The notes beneath the pieces are model-generated. The model did not search any database. It had not been told where the DNA came from and saw only the letters and a list, made by a program, of their open reading frames with translations. Below, piece by piece: positions 26,692 to 36,151 of a stretch of 64,000 bases of DNA (position 1 is its first letter; every line of letters starts with the position of its first letter). Source of the stretch: Microbispora sp. ZYX-F-249 (GTDB lineage: Bacteria > Actinomycetota > Actinomycetes > Streptosporangiales > Streptosporangiaceae); assembly GCF_039649665.1 (NCBI RefSeq), contig NZ_JBDJAW010000001.1:1-64000 (forward strand), written 5' to 3'. The translations under genes and the position numbers were made by a program.

Positions 26692-28077
26692 TCAGCTCTG
26701 GGAGACGATCGTGGCCATCTTGTCGAGCGCCGCGATCGCCTCCGGCGGGTTGGCCACCTGGTCGGCCATGAACGCGAAGGTCAGCAACCGGCCGTCGGAG
26801 GTGTACGCGATGCCTGCCAGGGTGTTCACCCCGTTCAAAGTGCCCGTCTTCGCGCGTACCAATCCGGCGCCCGCCTTCGAATCGGACTTCTCATAGCGGT
26901 TGTGCAGAGTCCCGGTGAATCCCGCGACCGGCAGCCCGCTGATCAGCGAGTGCAGCTCCGGATGGGCGGAGGACGCCGCCACGGCCAGGATGCGGGCGAG
27001 GGCGGTCGGCGTGATCCGGTTCTTCGTGGAGAGCCCGCTGCCGTCGTGGACCTCCACACCGTCGCTCACCCCGAGGCGGGTCAGCACGCGCCGGACCGCC
27101 GCGGGCACGCCCTCGAAGGTGTGCGGGAGACCTTCCTTGACGGCCGCGTGGCGGGCGAGCGCCTCGGCGAGGTCGTTGTCACTGTGCGTGAGCATCCGCT
27201 CGACGAGCGCGTAGACCGGGCCGGACTCGACCCGGGCCAGTTCCTGCGCGGTGGGCGCCGCCTTGGCCGAGTCGACCTTCTTGCCGACCTTGATGCCGTT
27301 CTTCCTGAGCAGCGAGGCGAACGCGTCGGCGGTCGCCCGTGCCGGATCCGGATAGCGCGCGCCGTTGCGGGCCCGGCCCTCGTCCATCATGAGCGCGGCC
27401 ACGGGGGCGACGCTGCCCTCCGGGATGTACGTCGGCTTCCAGCCCGGCGCCGTCCGCGGCCCGGTGAACAGCGAGGTGTCGTACGACAGGTCCACCGAGG
27501 CGAGGTTCGCCGCCTTGAGCGCCTTGGCCGTGCTCGAGGCGAGCCGGGCGAGCGACGCCGGCCGCGGGTAGATCCGCTTCTGCTCCGCGGCGCCGGTGGC
27601 CGGGCCGGCCAGGGTCGGGTCGCCGCCGCCGACCAGGACGATCGACGTTGCGGAGCTCCCCCGCACGACCCGGGTGGCCAGGCGGGCGTCCGGCCCCACC
27701 GTGGCCAGCACCGTCAGCGCGGTGACCACCTTGGTGGTCGAGGCGGGGGTGATGGCGGTGCCGGAGCGGCCGTCGTATATCGGTTGTCCCGTGACGGCGT
27801 CGAGCACGATCCCGGCCACGCTGCCGCCCAATGCGGGGTCACCCATCGCAGCGGCGAGCCGGGTGGTCAAAGTACCCTTGGCGGGGAGAGCCCCGTCCCC
27901 CGCCGCGGCCAGAACCGGACCCGCGGTCACCAGGGGGATCGGGGTCGGCTTCGGAGACGCGACCGGAGCCGGGGTCCTGTCGGCGTCATGGGTGACCAAA
28001 TAAATGCCCGCGAGGACGACGAAGATCTGCAGCAGGGCGAGGGTGGCCACCACCATCCACCGCTCACGTCGCACCAC
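26692..28077 (-). CDS. dacB: D-alanyl-D-alanine carboxypeptidase/endopeptidase (PBP4 type)
   Basis: A 461-residue class C penicillin-binding protein. The N-terminal hydrophobic segment (residues 8-28) is a signal or anchor. Active-site motifs: SxxK as Ser113-Thr-Thr-Lys116, SDN in THSDNDLAEALA, and KTG in VRAKTGTLNGVNTL. These trim or cleave peptide cross-links in peptidoglycan. It is divergent from ppa over 86 nt and lies 48 nt upstream of the metalloprotease gene on the same strand. Confidence 0.93.
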   Translation of the reverse strand: MVRRERWMVVATLALLQIFVVLAGIYLVTHDADRTPAPVASPKPTPIPLVTAGPVLAAAGDGALPAKGTLTTRLAAAMGDPALGGSVAGIVLDAVTGQPIYDGRSGTAITPASTTKVVTALTVLATVGPDARLATRVVRGSSATSIVLVGGGDPTLAGPATGAAEQKRIYPRPASLARLASSTAKALKAANLASVDLSYDTSLFTGPRTAPGWKPTYIPEGSVAPVAALMMDEGRARNGARYPDPARATADAFASLLRKNGIKVGKKVDSAKAAPTAQELARVESGPVYALVERMLTHSDNDLAEALARHAAVKEGLPHTFEGVPAAVRRVLTRLGVSDGVEVHDGSGLSTKNRITPTALARILAVAASSAHPELHSLISGLPVAGFTGTLHNRYEKSDSKAGAGLVRAKTGTLNGVNTLAGIAYTSDGRLLTFAFMADQVANPPEAIAALDKMATIVSQS

Positions 28078-28163
28078 TACGCCCTCATTTCGCGCCGACC
28101 CTGACCACGCCTACGAGACATTAACGCCCACCCGGGAGACCGGGGACTCATGCGGAGGAACGA

Positions 28164-28667
28164 GTGGAGTTCGACGTTGTCGTTGAGATTCCCAAGGGAC
28201 AACGGAACAAGTACGAGGTTGACCACAAGACCGGCCGCATACGTCTGGATCGCCTGCTTTTCACCTCGACCCAGTACCCCGCCGACTACGGGTTCATCGA
28301 GAACACCCTCGGCGAGGACGGCGACCCGCTCGACGCGCTCGTGCTGCTCCAGGAGCCGACCTTCCCCGGCTGCCTGATCAGCTGCCGCGCCGTCGGGATG
28401 TTCCGGATGACCGACGAGAAGGGCGGCGACGACAAGGTCCTGTGCGTCCCGGCGACCGATCCGCGGATGGAGCACATCCGCGACATCCACCACGTCGCCG
28501 AGTTCGACCGGCTGGAAATACAGCACTTCTTCGAGGTCTACAAGGACCTGGAGCCCGGCAAGTCCGTCGAGGGCGCCAACTGGGTCGGGCGCGTCGAGGC
28601 CGAGGCCGAGATCCTCGCCAGCATCGAGCGGTTCCGGGAGACCGAGCACCACGACGAGGAGCACTGA
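28164..28667 (+). CDS. ppa: Inorganic pyrophosphatase
   Basis: A 167-residue family I pyrophosphatase hydrolysing PPi to phosphate. [54 protein letters not shown] with the metal-binding DxxPxD-type cluster, and the C-terminal [11 protein letters not shown] are diagnostic. The GTG start follows GCGGAGGAACGA. Monocistronic, divergent from dacB. The length is normal. Confidence 0.97.
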   Translation: MEFDVVVEIPKGQRNKYEVDHKTGRIRLDRLLFTSTQYPADYGFIENTLGEDGDPLDALVLLQEPTFPGCLISCRAVGMFRMTDEKGGDDKVLCVPATDPRMEHIRDIHHVAEFDRLEIQHFFEVYKDLEPGKSVEGANWVGRVEAEAEILASIERFRETEHHDEEH

Positions 28668-28830
28668 GTCAGGAAGTGTCCCGCGGATCTTGCCGTGGCG
28701 AGGATCGTCCAGGTGGATGCATCGCGAGGCCGAGGAGGAGCCCATAGCGGATGAGCTATGGGTGACGACGAGCACGCAGCGAGGCGCCGCCTGGGCGACC
28801 GCAGTAGACAGCAGATCCAAGGGGCGCGAC
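28668..28830. other. Intergenic segment with perfect hairpin, possible dispersed repeat
   Basis: The 163-nt spacer between the convergent ppa and NlpC/P60 genes contains CCCATAG (28741-28747) and CTATGGG (28756-28762) as a perfect 7-bp stem with an 8-nt loop, flanked by GATGCATCGCGAGG and GAGCACGCAGCGAGGC. The composition (little codon structure, palindrome, phrases rich in CGAGG) suggests a REP-like or MITE-like intergenic element rather than only a terminator. Confidence 0.4.
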
Positions 28831-29997
28831 CTAGCCCGGCCGGGTGGCGCCGACGAGATCGTGGCGCCAGATGGGCGAGATGCGCACCACGTCCCCCGTC
28901 CGGGGGGCGTGGACCATCATGCCGCGCCCGATGTAGATGCCCACGTGATGGATGGTGCCGGGATTACGGCTCAAGCGGCCGTAGAAGATGAGGTCGCCGG
29001 TGCGCAGTTCCTTGAGGGGGACGTGCCGTCCCGAGGTCCACTGCGTGCCGGTCCAGTGATCGAGTGACACCCCGGCCCGCTGCCAGGCCCGCATCGTCAG
29101 CCCCGAGCAGTCGAACCCCGACGGGCCCGCGGCGGCCCATACGTACGGCTTGCCGATCTGTTTGAGCGCCCACTGGGCGGCCTGCTCGCCGGGCCCCGAC
29201 CCGAGCCGGCCCGTCCACGCCGGCACCGCCAGGCTTCTGCCGACGGGGAGAGACACCCTCCCGGCGGACTGCCGGGCCTTCGTTCTCGCCTGTTTCAGCT
29301 CGTCCACGCGGTCACGGGCGACCTCCAGCCGTTTGGAGATCTCCGCTTTCTCCCGCTCGATGCGCTGGGTCTGTTCGAGCTGGTCCTCGACGGCCCGCTG
29401 TGCCGCGTCCTTCGCCTGCCGCACCTCGTCGGCGCTGCGCGACTGCTCGGAGTAGGCGCGGGCCGCCTGTTCTCGGAGGATCTCGAAGACCTGTTGCGCG
29501 TCTTCCAGGCGTTGCAGCGTGGCGACCTGTTCGTCGCCCAGCTGCGTCAGCACGCTGGCTCTTCGCAGGAAGCCCCGCATGTCGTGCAGACCGCCGAGCA
29601 TGGCCGCGGTGGACGGCGACAGCCGCAGCCCGCCGTACGCTTCGGCCACTCTCGCCGCCACCTCGCCGCGCAGCCGGTCGACCTGGCCGGCCGCCTGGCG
29701 GACCCGCCGTGCCGACTGCTCGTACGCGGCACGCGCCTGCTCGAGCTGGACGAGCTCCCCGTTGTAGGCCTCCACGAGCCGCTCGGCCTCGGCGTCCAGC
29801 GTCTCCTTGCCGGCCTGCGCGGCCGCGAGATCGGCCTCGGCCCTGCCCAGTTCGCGTACGCGCTCCTGCACCTGCTGCCGCGCCTTGGCGACGTCCTTGG
29901 CCGACGGCTTCGGATCGGCTCCGGCCGGCGCCCCCAAGGTCAGGACGAGGCTTGACCCGAGCCCGGCGACCAGCCCCGACGCTCTGAGGAGTGGCAT
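28831..29997 (-). CDS. Secreted NlpC/P60 peptidoglycan hydrolase, second copy
   Basis: A 388-residue paralogue of the 1566-2615 protein. A signal peptide (about residues 1-27, ending GAPAGA-DPK) is followed by a long coiled coil (residues 30-235) and an NlpC/P60 domain with FDCSGLTMRAW, HHVGIYIG and MVHAPRTGD supplying Cys, His, His. It cleaves peptidoglycan stem peptides. The ATG start follows GGAAGGGGAAGT. No riboswitch is seen in 29998-30140, so the two paralogues are regulated differently. Confidence 0.92.
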   Translation of the reverse strand: MPLLRASGLVAGLGSSLVLTLGAPAGADPKPSAKDVAKARQQVQERVRELGRAEADLAAAQAGKETLDAEAERLVEAYNGELVQLEQARAAYEQSARRVRQAAGQVDRLRGEVAARVAEAYGGLRLSPSTAAMLGGLHDMRGFLRRASVLTQLGDEQVATLQRLEDAQQVFEILREQAARAYSEQSRSADEVRQAKDAAQRAVEDQLEQTQRIEREKAEISKRLEVARDRVDELKQARTKARQSAGRVSLPVGRSLAVPAWTGRLGSGPGEQAAQWALKQIGKPYVWAAAGPSGFDCSGLTMRAWQRAGVSLDHWTGTQWTSGRHVPLKELRTGDLIFYGRLSRNPGTIHHVGIYIGRGMMVHAPRTGDVVRISPIWRHDLVGATRPG

Positions 29998-30140
29998 TAC
30001 TTCCCCTTCCTTGCTCCACTCCCCTCACTTCCCGGCGACTACTCTCCGTACACATCTAAGCCACGCCTAGTAATCGACCTATGTGGTAGGTCGTCCCGAT
30101 AAGGCAGGGAAAGAGGTGGGCCGTTGTCCGAAAAGCCCCT

Positions 30141-32171
30141 CTATGTGGCCTTCGGACCGGCCGGGGCCGGGCCGTTGCCGAAACCGTGCCCGCCTCCGGG
30201 ACCGTGCCCGCCTCCGGATCCTCCGGGACGTCCGGGCCCGCCGGGGCTTCCGGCCGCGGTATCGCCGGCCGCGCCACGATGCTCGGCGTCCTTCGGAGCG
30301 TCTTCCCGGGCGCGCACGTCCGGCGGATGGCCGTTGCCGCGGCCCGGGCCGTCACGGCGCGAGCCGTCCCCGCCGGACTCACCACGGCCGGACTCACCGC
30401 GGCCGGACTCACCGCGGCCGGACTCATTGCGGCTCGGGCGCTCGGGAGCGGCGCCGCCGTACCGGGCGGGCCGCGGCCCGGGGAGGGGCCGGCCGCCGTC
30501 CCCGGCGCCCCGGGCCTCGCGCCCGCTGCCGGGTGCTCCGCCGTGTCCTCCGCCGTGTCCTCCGACCTGTCCTCCGCGTACGGGCGGAACGGCCGGGGGC
30601 CCGCCGTGGCCGCCGGAGGGCCCGTGGGGCGGCGCGGGAGTCGGCGGGCACTCCCAGTGGGGACGGGGATGGTGCTGGTGGTCGCGCCAGGGCGGACGGT
30701 GTCCCGGCCAGTGCGCCGGAGGCGGCCCGCCCCTCGGCGGCCGGCCCGAACCGGGCTCTCCGGAACCCGGCCCACCGGAGCCGGAGCCGGACCCACCGGG
30801 GCTGGGCTCCGTGCCGGGGCTGACGGGCGTGATGGTGGGCACGGGTGTCGGGCCGGACGGCGAGGCCCCCGGACTCGGCACGGTGGCGGACGGCGCGCCG
30901 GTGGGACGCACGGATGGTCTCACTGGCGGTCTCACCGGCGGCGCGGGACGGTGCGGCCGTCCGGCGGAGGGTGGCGCGGGTGGGGGCAGGGGCGCCGGGC
31001 GCGGCAGGGCGACCGGCCGCACGGGCGCGATGGGCTCGGCCGGGTCCCGGGAGGCCGGGGGCGCGGGCGAGCCCGCCGTGGCCCCGTCGTCGGCCCCGCC
31101 GGACGCGCCCTCGGACCCCTCCGGTGACACGGTGCCGTCGCCGGTGGCGGCGGACGGACTGACCGGGGCCCCGGCCGTGGGGAGCCGATGCGGGGCGATC
31201 GTGTCGGCCGCCTGCTCGCGCAGGTCCCCGGCGAACTGGGCGAACACGAGCGCGATCGTCGCCACCGCCGCCAGGGCGGCCACGGCGCCGGCCACGGCCT
31301 GTGCCAGCCTGCCCTCGCGGCGGCCGGCCCTCGGGAAGCCCGCGGCGTTCAGCTTGCCCACGCGCTTGGCGACGTACCGCCGGTAGGGGACGAGTTCGGG
31401 GTCGATGAAGCTGCTGAGCACCCGCACCCGCAGCGTCTCCGGCAGGGCGACCTGGGGGAGCAGGCCGAACACCTTGGCCGCGGAGACCTGCCGGACACGC
31501 TGACGTCCGCAGGTCTCGCACCGCGCGAGGTGCCGGATCAGCTGGGCCCGCGCCTGCGGGGTGAGCTCTCCCGTGAACCCCGCGAGGATCGCGGACGCCC
31601 GCTCGCAGTCGCGGGCGGCGCGCCTGGCCAGGATCTCGGCGGTCACCGTCTCGCGCAGGCGTTCGGTGGCCGCGTCGAGGAGCCCTTCGGCGTACCCCTC
31701 GCCCGTGCCGAGCACGGCGGCCAGGTCCTGGCCGGTCATCCCGTGCCTGGCCGCGAGTTCGAGCACCTCCCGGTCCTCGGGGGACAGCGCCCCCACCGCG
31801 CTGCCGGCGACGATGCGCAGGTCGGTCCCCTCGGCCGTCGCGCCGTCGGCCGCGATGCCGGGGAAGGGCACGGTGGCGACGGGAATCGGCCCGGTGCCGG
31901 GCTCGTCCTCCGGTCCGGGCGTGCGGCGGCGCATGCACTCGCCCCGGGCCAGGGCGTACAACCAGGGACGGAACCGGTGCGGATCGGCCAGCGAGCCGAC
32001 GAGGGCCTCGGCGGCGATCAGCGTGTCGCGCAGCGCGACCTGGGCGGCGTCGGGCCCGGCCAGCAACGTGCGGCAGTACCGGTAAAGGTTCTCCGCGTAT
32101 GTGTCATAAAGGGCGGCCAGCGCTCCAGGATCCCGGGCTCGCAACGCCTCGACCAGGACGCCATCATTCAT
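30141..32171 (-). CDS. ECF-type sigma factor with zinc finger, membrane segment and long disordered tail
   Basis: A 676-residue multidomain protein. Residues about 5-90 resemble sigma region 2 (LYDTYAENLYRYCRTLL, RFRPWLYALARGECMRR); 130-195 resemble region 4 (LSPEDREVLELAARHGMTGQDLAAVLG). A zf-HC2-like HLARCETCGRQRV (about 219-231), a single transmembrane helix (about 300-320, VAGAVAALAAVATIALVFAQF) and a Pro/Gly/Ser-rich tail of about 340 residues follow. The tail includes four tandem GRGES-type repeats encoded near 30360-30425. The ECF sigma and anti-sigma-like parts are thus in one membrane-tethered chain. ATG 32171 gives the natural N terminus; no clear ribosome-binding site is present. 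Confidence 0.8.
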   Translation of the reverse strand: MNDGVLVEALRARDPGALAALYDTYAENLYRYCRTLLAGPDAAQVALRDTLIAAEALVGSLADPHRFRPWLYALARGECMRRRTPGPEDEPGTGPIPVATVPFPGIAADGATAEGTDLRIVAGSAVGALSPEDREVLELAARHGMTGQDLAAVLGTGEGYAEGLLDAATERLRETVTAEILARRAARDCERASAILAGFTGELTPQARAQLIRHLARCETCGRQRVRQVSAAKVFGLLPQVALPETLRVRVLSSFIDPELVPYRRYVAKRVGKLNAAGFPRAGRREGRLAQAVAGAVAALAAVATIALVFAQFAGDLREQAADTIAPHRLPTAGAPVSPSAATGDGTVSPEGSEGASGGADDGATAGSPAPPASRDPAEPIAPVRPVALPRPAPLPPPAPPSAGRPHRPAPPVRPPVRPSVRPTGAPSATVPSPGASPSGPTPVPTITPVSPGTEPSPGGSGSGSGGPGSGEPGSGRPPRGGPPPAHWPGHRPPWRDHQHHPRPHWECPPTPAPPHGPSGGHGGPPAVPPVRGGQVGGHGGGHGGAPGSGREARGAGDGGRPLPGPRPARYGGAAPERPSRNESGRGESGRGESGRGESGGDGSRRDGPGRGNGHPPDVRAREDAPKDAEHRGAAGDTAAGSPGGPGRPGGSGGGHGPGGGHGFGNGPAPAGPKAT

Positions 32172-32335
32172 ATAACGGAGCGTAAATGCTCGGTAACTCC
32201 CCGCTCCACCCATTCAGGCGAAGTCGCGTAACTACACGGCGGACTTTTACGCTCCACCATCCAAACGAACTGCCGCGATTCGCCGCCTTATTGCGCAATC
32301 AATCACGATAAATCCGGGCAGTCGTACGGATGCCG

Positions 32336-33433
32336 TCACTCCCGTACGGTCATTCCCGCCTCCGCGCACCCCCGGGCGAGATTCTCCAGCCCGAAGGCGT
32401 CCACGGGCCCCAGTGCGCCGGTGCCGTGCACGCCCTCCGCGAGCGCCGTCGCCGCCCCCCAGGCCAGCACGCCGGCCGTGAACTCGTACGGGTCGCCGCC
32501 GGCGACGTGGACGGCGGCCAGGCGGCGGCCTTCCGCGTCGTACGCCTCGGCCACGATGCGCGACGACACGCCCGCCGCGGCGGGCGCGCCTCCCCCGCCC
32601 GTACGCAGCACCCGGTCGGCGAGCGCCTCGGTCGCCCGCCGGACCCCGGGCACCGCGCCGATGACGGGGGTCGCCCTGGCCAGCACGCCCGCGACCCTGG
32701 TGAGCCCGCCCAGCCAGCCGAGATAGACGTTCACCTCACGCAGACCGGCGTGCGCGGGCGGCAGCGTGAAGTGCTCGGACGCGCCGATGGACAGCCCGTG
32801 CCGGACCCGGCCGTCCACGACGAACCTGCGGGTGCGGCCGTGCTCGGGGACGATGCGGCCCTCGCGGAAGCCGTACATCGGTTCGAGGATCATTCCCAGC
32901 GCCGAGGCGCGGGTCCCCGCGCTGGCGCGGCGCGCCATGCCGCCCTCCACGAAATAGCCGACGTCCACGCGGACGGCCCCCGGCCCGGCCTTGCCCAGGG
33001 CCAGGGCCGCGGCGAGGTTGCCGGGCACGTAGTCGTACCCGAAGGCGGTGATCAGGGCGGCACCCCTGGCCGCCGCGGCGGGGCCGTACCGCTGGAAGAT
33101 CCGCTTGATGAACGTGGGCTCTCCGGTGGTGTCGAGGTAGACCGCGCCCGCCTCCGTCGCGGCGGCGACCGCGGCCTCTCCCCACCGGACGAACGGGCCG
33201 ACCGTCGAGATCAGCACGTCGCCGCGCGCGACGATCCGGCGTAGGGACTCGGGGCGGCCGACGTCGGCGACCGCGATGGACACGTCGCCGCCCAGCGAGT
33301 CGGCGAGGGCGGCCAGCCGCGTCTGGTCCCGGCCCGCCAGCAACGGCCGGGCCCCGCGCGCGACGAGCGCCTCGGCGGTGAGCCTGCCGGTGAAACCGGT
33401 GGCTCCGAACAGCACGATCCTGGGGGTGGCCAT
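32336..33433 (-). CDS. Saccharopine dehydrogenase-like NAD(P)-binding protein
   Basis: A 365-residue protein with N-terminal Rossmann VLFGATGFTGRLTAEALVARG (residues 6-26), LAGRDQTRLAALA and LISTVGPFVRWGEAAVAAATEAGAVYLDTTGE, typical of the saccharopine dehydrogenase NADP-binding family that also contains mycobacterial trans-acting enoyl reductases. The C-terminal half is compatible with this family. The ATG at 33433 fits. The physiological substrate is not evident; the neighbours (sigma factor, lipoprotein) do not suggest a pathway. Confidence 0.82.
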   Translation of the reverse strand: MATPRIVLFGATGFTGRLTAEALVARGARPLLAGRDQTRLAALADSLGGDVSIAVADVGRPESLRRIVARGDVLISTVGPFVRWGEAAVAAATEAGAVYLDTTGEPTFIKRIFQRYGPAAAARGAALITAFGYDYVPGNLAAALALGKAGPGAVRVDVGYFVEGGMARRASAGTRASALGMILEPMYGFREGRIVPEHGRTRRFVVDGRVRHGLSIGASEHFTLPPAHAGLREVNVYLGWLGGLTRVAGVLARATPVIGAVPGVRRATEALADRVLRTGGGGAPAAAGVSSRIVAEAYDAEGRRLAAVHVAGGDPYEFTAGVLAWGAATALAEGVHGTGALGPVDAFGLENLARGCAEAGMTVRE

Positions 33434-33480
33434 CCCGCTACGGTAACCCGCCCGCCCCGTCAAGATCGGCAGTGGGCCGC

Positions 33481-34272
33481 TCACTGGCGCCGGTCGTTGG
33501 GTGGCGGATACCCGCGGTCCTTGGCGAACGGCTCCGTCGTCGGCGCGACCGTGTGCAGCGGGACGGCCCCGGCCCCGGCCAGCTCCTCGTACGCCTTGGC
33601 GGTCGAGCCCCAGGTCGTGGCCTGCACGTCGGTCGCCCCGACGGAGCCGCGCACGCCCTCGACGGTGATGACGAACCGGCGCCTGGCACCCGGACGCACG
33701 TCGTCCACGTACGACGTGGCCCCGCCGACGAGCGTGCCCGCGGCGTCGCGCAACAGGGCCGTGACGGCGAGGCCGGCGGCGGGCTTGCGGAACGGGTCCA
33801 GCACGTAGCCGGTGACGAGGTAGGACCCGTTCTTCAGCTTGTCCGTGCGGACGTCCGAGATCGGGAACTTGAGGAACGCCGACGGGGTGCGCGGGATCGG
33901 CCGCCACGAGGCGGGACGGTAGTCGATCTTCACCCGGACCGGCTGGGCGGCGGCCGTGACCTGGCCGCTGAAGGCCAGCGGGCGGCCGGGCGGCACCGCG
34001 TCCAGCGGCTGTTCCAGGTGCACGACCTCCTTGCCGCCGGCGTCGACCGCCGTGACCACGGCGACGGCGTTCTCCCCGAAGTGCCAGCGGTTGGGGTTGC
34101 TCAGCACCCCCGCCCAGCTCACCGCGTACCCGGCTCCCGAGCGCACGATCGAGGACACCTGTTCCTTCAGGGCCAGCGGTCGCGGGCCCTCCTGATTGTC
34201 ATTCCTCGCGCACGACGCCATCGCCAGCGCGGCGAAGGCGAGTGCGGCGGTCATGTGGCAACGTCGCGTCAC
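33481..34272 (-). CDS. Putative lipoprotein, FxLYD-like beta-sandwich
   Basis: A 263-residue protein with GTG start, a short signal peptide and lipobox ALAMASC (Cys21), so probably lipid-anchored outside the membrane. The body has two beta-rich segments (YAVSWAGVLSNPNRWHFGENAVAVVTAVDAGGKEV and SYLVTGYVLDPFRKPAAGLAVTALLRDAAGTLVGGATSYVDDV) that look like repeated FxLYD-type domains. No catalytic motif is seen. It is separated from the neighbouring saccharopine dehydrogenase-like gene by 47 nt on the same strand. Confidence 0.7.
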   Translation of the reverse strand: MTRRCHMTAALAFAALAMASCARNDNQEGPRPLALKEQVSSIVRSGAGYAVSWAGVLSNPNRWHFGENAVAVVTAVDAGGKEVVHLEQPLDAVPPGRPLAFSGQVTAAAQPVRVKIDYRPASWRPIPRTPSAFLKFPISDVRTDKLKNGSYLVTGYVLDPFRKPAAGLAVTALLRDAAGTLVGGATSYVDDVRPGARRRFVITVEGVRGSVGATDVQATTWGSTAKAYEELAGAGAVPLHTVAPTTEPFAKDRGYPPPNDRRQ

Positions 34273-34346
34273 TTAGCCGTCATAACCCCTGAATGGGACG
34301 CCGCCTCCGGGACACGCGCGCTCCCGCCGGTATCTTTACCGCCCGA

Positions 34347-35957
34347 CTATCGGGGGCGGACCACCCGGGTCTCGTCCCAGACGGGCTCCGGCGACTCGTA
34401 GACCCTGCCGTCCGACCCGAAGACGAGGTAGCGGTCGAAGTCGGCCGCGAACCAGCGGTCGTGGGTCACCGCGAGCACGGTGCCCGCGAAGGCGTCCAGG
34501 CCCTGCTGCAGGGCCTCGGCGCTGGCCAGGTCGAGGTTGTCGGTCGGCTCGTCGAGCAGCAGCAGCGTGGCGCCGGACAGTTCGAGCAGCAGGATCTGCA
34601 GCCGGGCCTGCTGGCCGCCCGACAGCGTCTCGAACCGCTGCTCGGCGACCCGGCCGGCGAGCTCGTAGCGGGCCAGGGCCTTCATCGCCTCGTTCTTCAG
34701 CCGGGCGTGCTCGGTCATGACGATCTCGCAGGGCGTACGGCCGATCAGTTCCGGCCGGGCGTGGGTCTGGGCGAAGTGCCCAGGGACCACCCGCGCGCCG
34801 AGCCGCATCGTGCCCGAATGACGCACGTCCTCCCCCGCCACCAGTCGCAGGAAGTGCGACTTGCCCGACCCGTTCGAGCCGAGGACGGCCACCCGCTCGC
34901 CGTACCAGACCTCCAGGTCGAAGGGCTTCATAAGGCCGGTCAGCTCCAGGGCCTCGCACATCACCGCCCGCTTGCCCGTACGGCCGCCGCGCAGCCGCAT
35001 GCTGATGACCTGGTCCTTCGGCGCGACCTCCGGCGGCCCGGCCTCCTCGAACCGGCGCAGCCGGGTCTGGGCGGCGTGGTAGGCGGGGGCCATGCCGTCG
35101 TTGTAGGTGGCCTTCTGCTTGAGCATGACCACCAGGCGCCTGAGCTTGGCGTGCTCCTCGTCCCAGCGCCTGCGCAGCTCGTCGAGCCGCTCGTTGCGCT
35201 CCCGCCGCGCCTCGGCGTACGTCGCGAAGCCGCCGCCGTGGATCCAGACGTTGCCGGACTCGACCGTGACGATCCGGTCGGCGGCGTTGGCGAGCAGCTG
35301 CCGGTCGTGGGAGACCAGCAGCACGGTCTTGGGCGTCTCGCGCAGCGCCGTCTCCAGCCACACCTTGCCCGGCACGTCGAGGTAGTTGTCGGGCTCGTCG
35401 AGCAGCAGCACCTGGTCGGGGCCGCGCAGCAGCGCCTCCAGCACCAGCCTCTTCTGCTCGCCGCCGGACAGCGTGGCGACCTCGCGATACTTCACCCGGT
35501 CGTACGGCGCGCCGAGGGCGGCCATCGCGCAGGCGTCCCAGAGCACCTCGATGTCGTAGCCCCCGGCGTCCCCGTAGTCGGTGATCGCCTGGGCGTACCG
35601 CATCTGGGTCTTCTCGTCGTCGCGCTCCATCATCACGAGCTCGGCGGCGTGGAGCCGTTCCGCCGCCGTCCTGACGCGCTCGGGCGCGACGCTGAGCAGC
35701 AGGTCCTGGACGGTGCGGCCGTCCCGGATGTTGCCGACGAACTGCCGCATCACCCCGAGGCCGCCCGAATGGGCCACGGTGCCCTCGACCGGCTGGAGAT
35801 CGCCCGCGATCATCCGCAGCAGCGTCGTCTTGCCCGCGCCGTTCGGGCCGACCAGGGCCGCCTTGACGCCCTCGCCCACACGGAACGACACGTCGTTCAG
35901 CAGCATCCTGCCGTCCGGCAGCACATGCGTCAGATGCCCGACCTCGACGTGCCCCAC
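34347..35957 (-). CDS. ABC-F family ATPase
   Basis: A 536-residue soluble protein with two ABC domains and no membrane segments. Domain 1: GPNGAGKTT Walker A, LSGGEQKR signature, LLLDEPDNYLD Walker B. An interdomain linker (about 235-300) is rich in charged residues. Domain 2: GSNGSGKSHFL, LSGGQQARLQ, LLLDEPTDNLD. ABC-F proteins act on the ribosome as translation factors or antibiotic-protection proteins. The GTG start at 35957 follows GGGGAGGGG. Resistance versus housekeeping role cannot be told from sequence alone; no target antibiotic gene is adjacent. Confidence 0.92.
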   Translation of the reverse strand: MGHVEVGHLTHVLPDGRMLLNDVSFRVGEGVKAALVGPNGAGKTTLLRMIAGDLQPVEGTVAHSGGLGVMRQFVGNIRDGRTVQDLLLSVAPERVRTAAERLHAAELVMMERDDEKTQMRYAQAITDYGDAGGYDIEVLWDACAMAALGAPYDRVKYREVATLSGGEQKRLVLEALLRGPDQVLLLDEPDNYLDVPGKVWLETALRETPKTVLLVSHDRQLLANAADRIVTVESGNVWIHGGGFATYAEARRERNERLDELRRRWDEEHAKLRRLVVMLKQKATYNDGMAPAYHAAQTRLRRFEEAGPPEVAPKDQVISMRLRGGRTGKRAVMCEALELTGLMKPFDLEVWYGERVAVLGSNGSGKSHFLRLVAGEDVRHSGTMRLGARVVPGHFAQTHARPELIGRTPCEIVMTEHARLKNEAMKALARYELAGRVAEQRFETLSGGQQARLQILLLELSGATLLLLDEPTDNLDLASAEALQQGLDAFAGTVLAVTHDRWFAADFDRYLVFGSDGRVYESPEPVWDETRVVRPR

Positions 35958-36151
35958 CAGCTGTCCCCTCCCCGGCTTCGCGGAGAGGCTACATGCCGTC
36001 TTCCGGGCCGGGCACTCCATTTACGGGTGGCGCGCCGTCACCGGATCGCCCGTACGTGGAGGACGGACAAGACCGCACTTTCGCGGATTCACGCCCCGAT
36101 CCGCCGCCCGCACAATGACGCTGGCATGTTCTCCGGCGGCAGGGGTGCGCG

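Noticed and set aside
30355-30430. 15-bp direct repeats near 30.4 kb
   Set aside because: They encode the GRGES repeats of the sigma-factor tail; unit size and absence of spacers exclude a CRISPR array.
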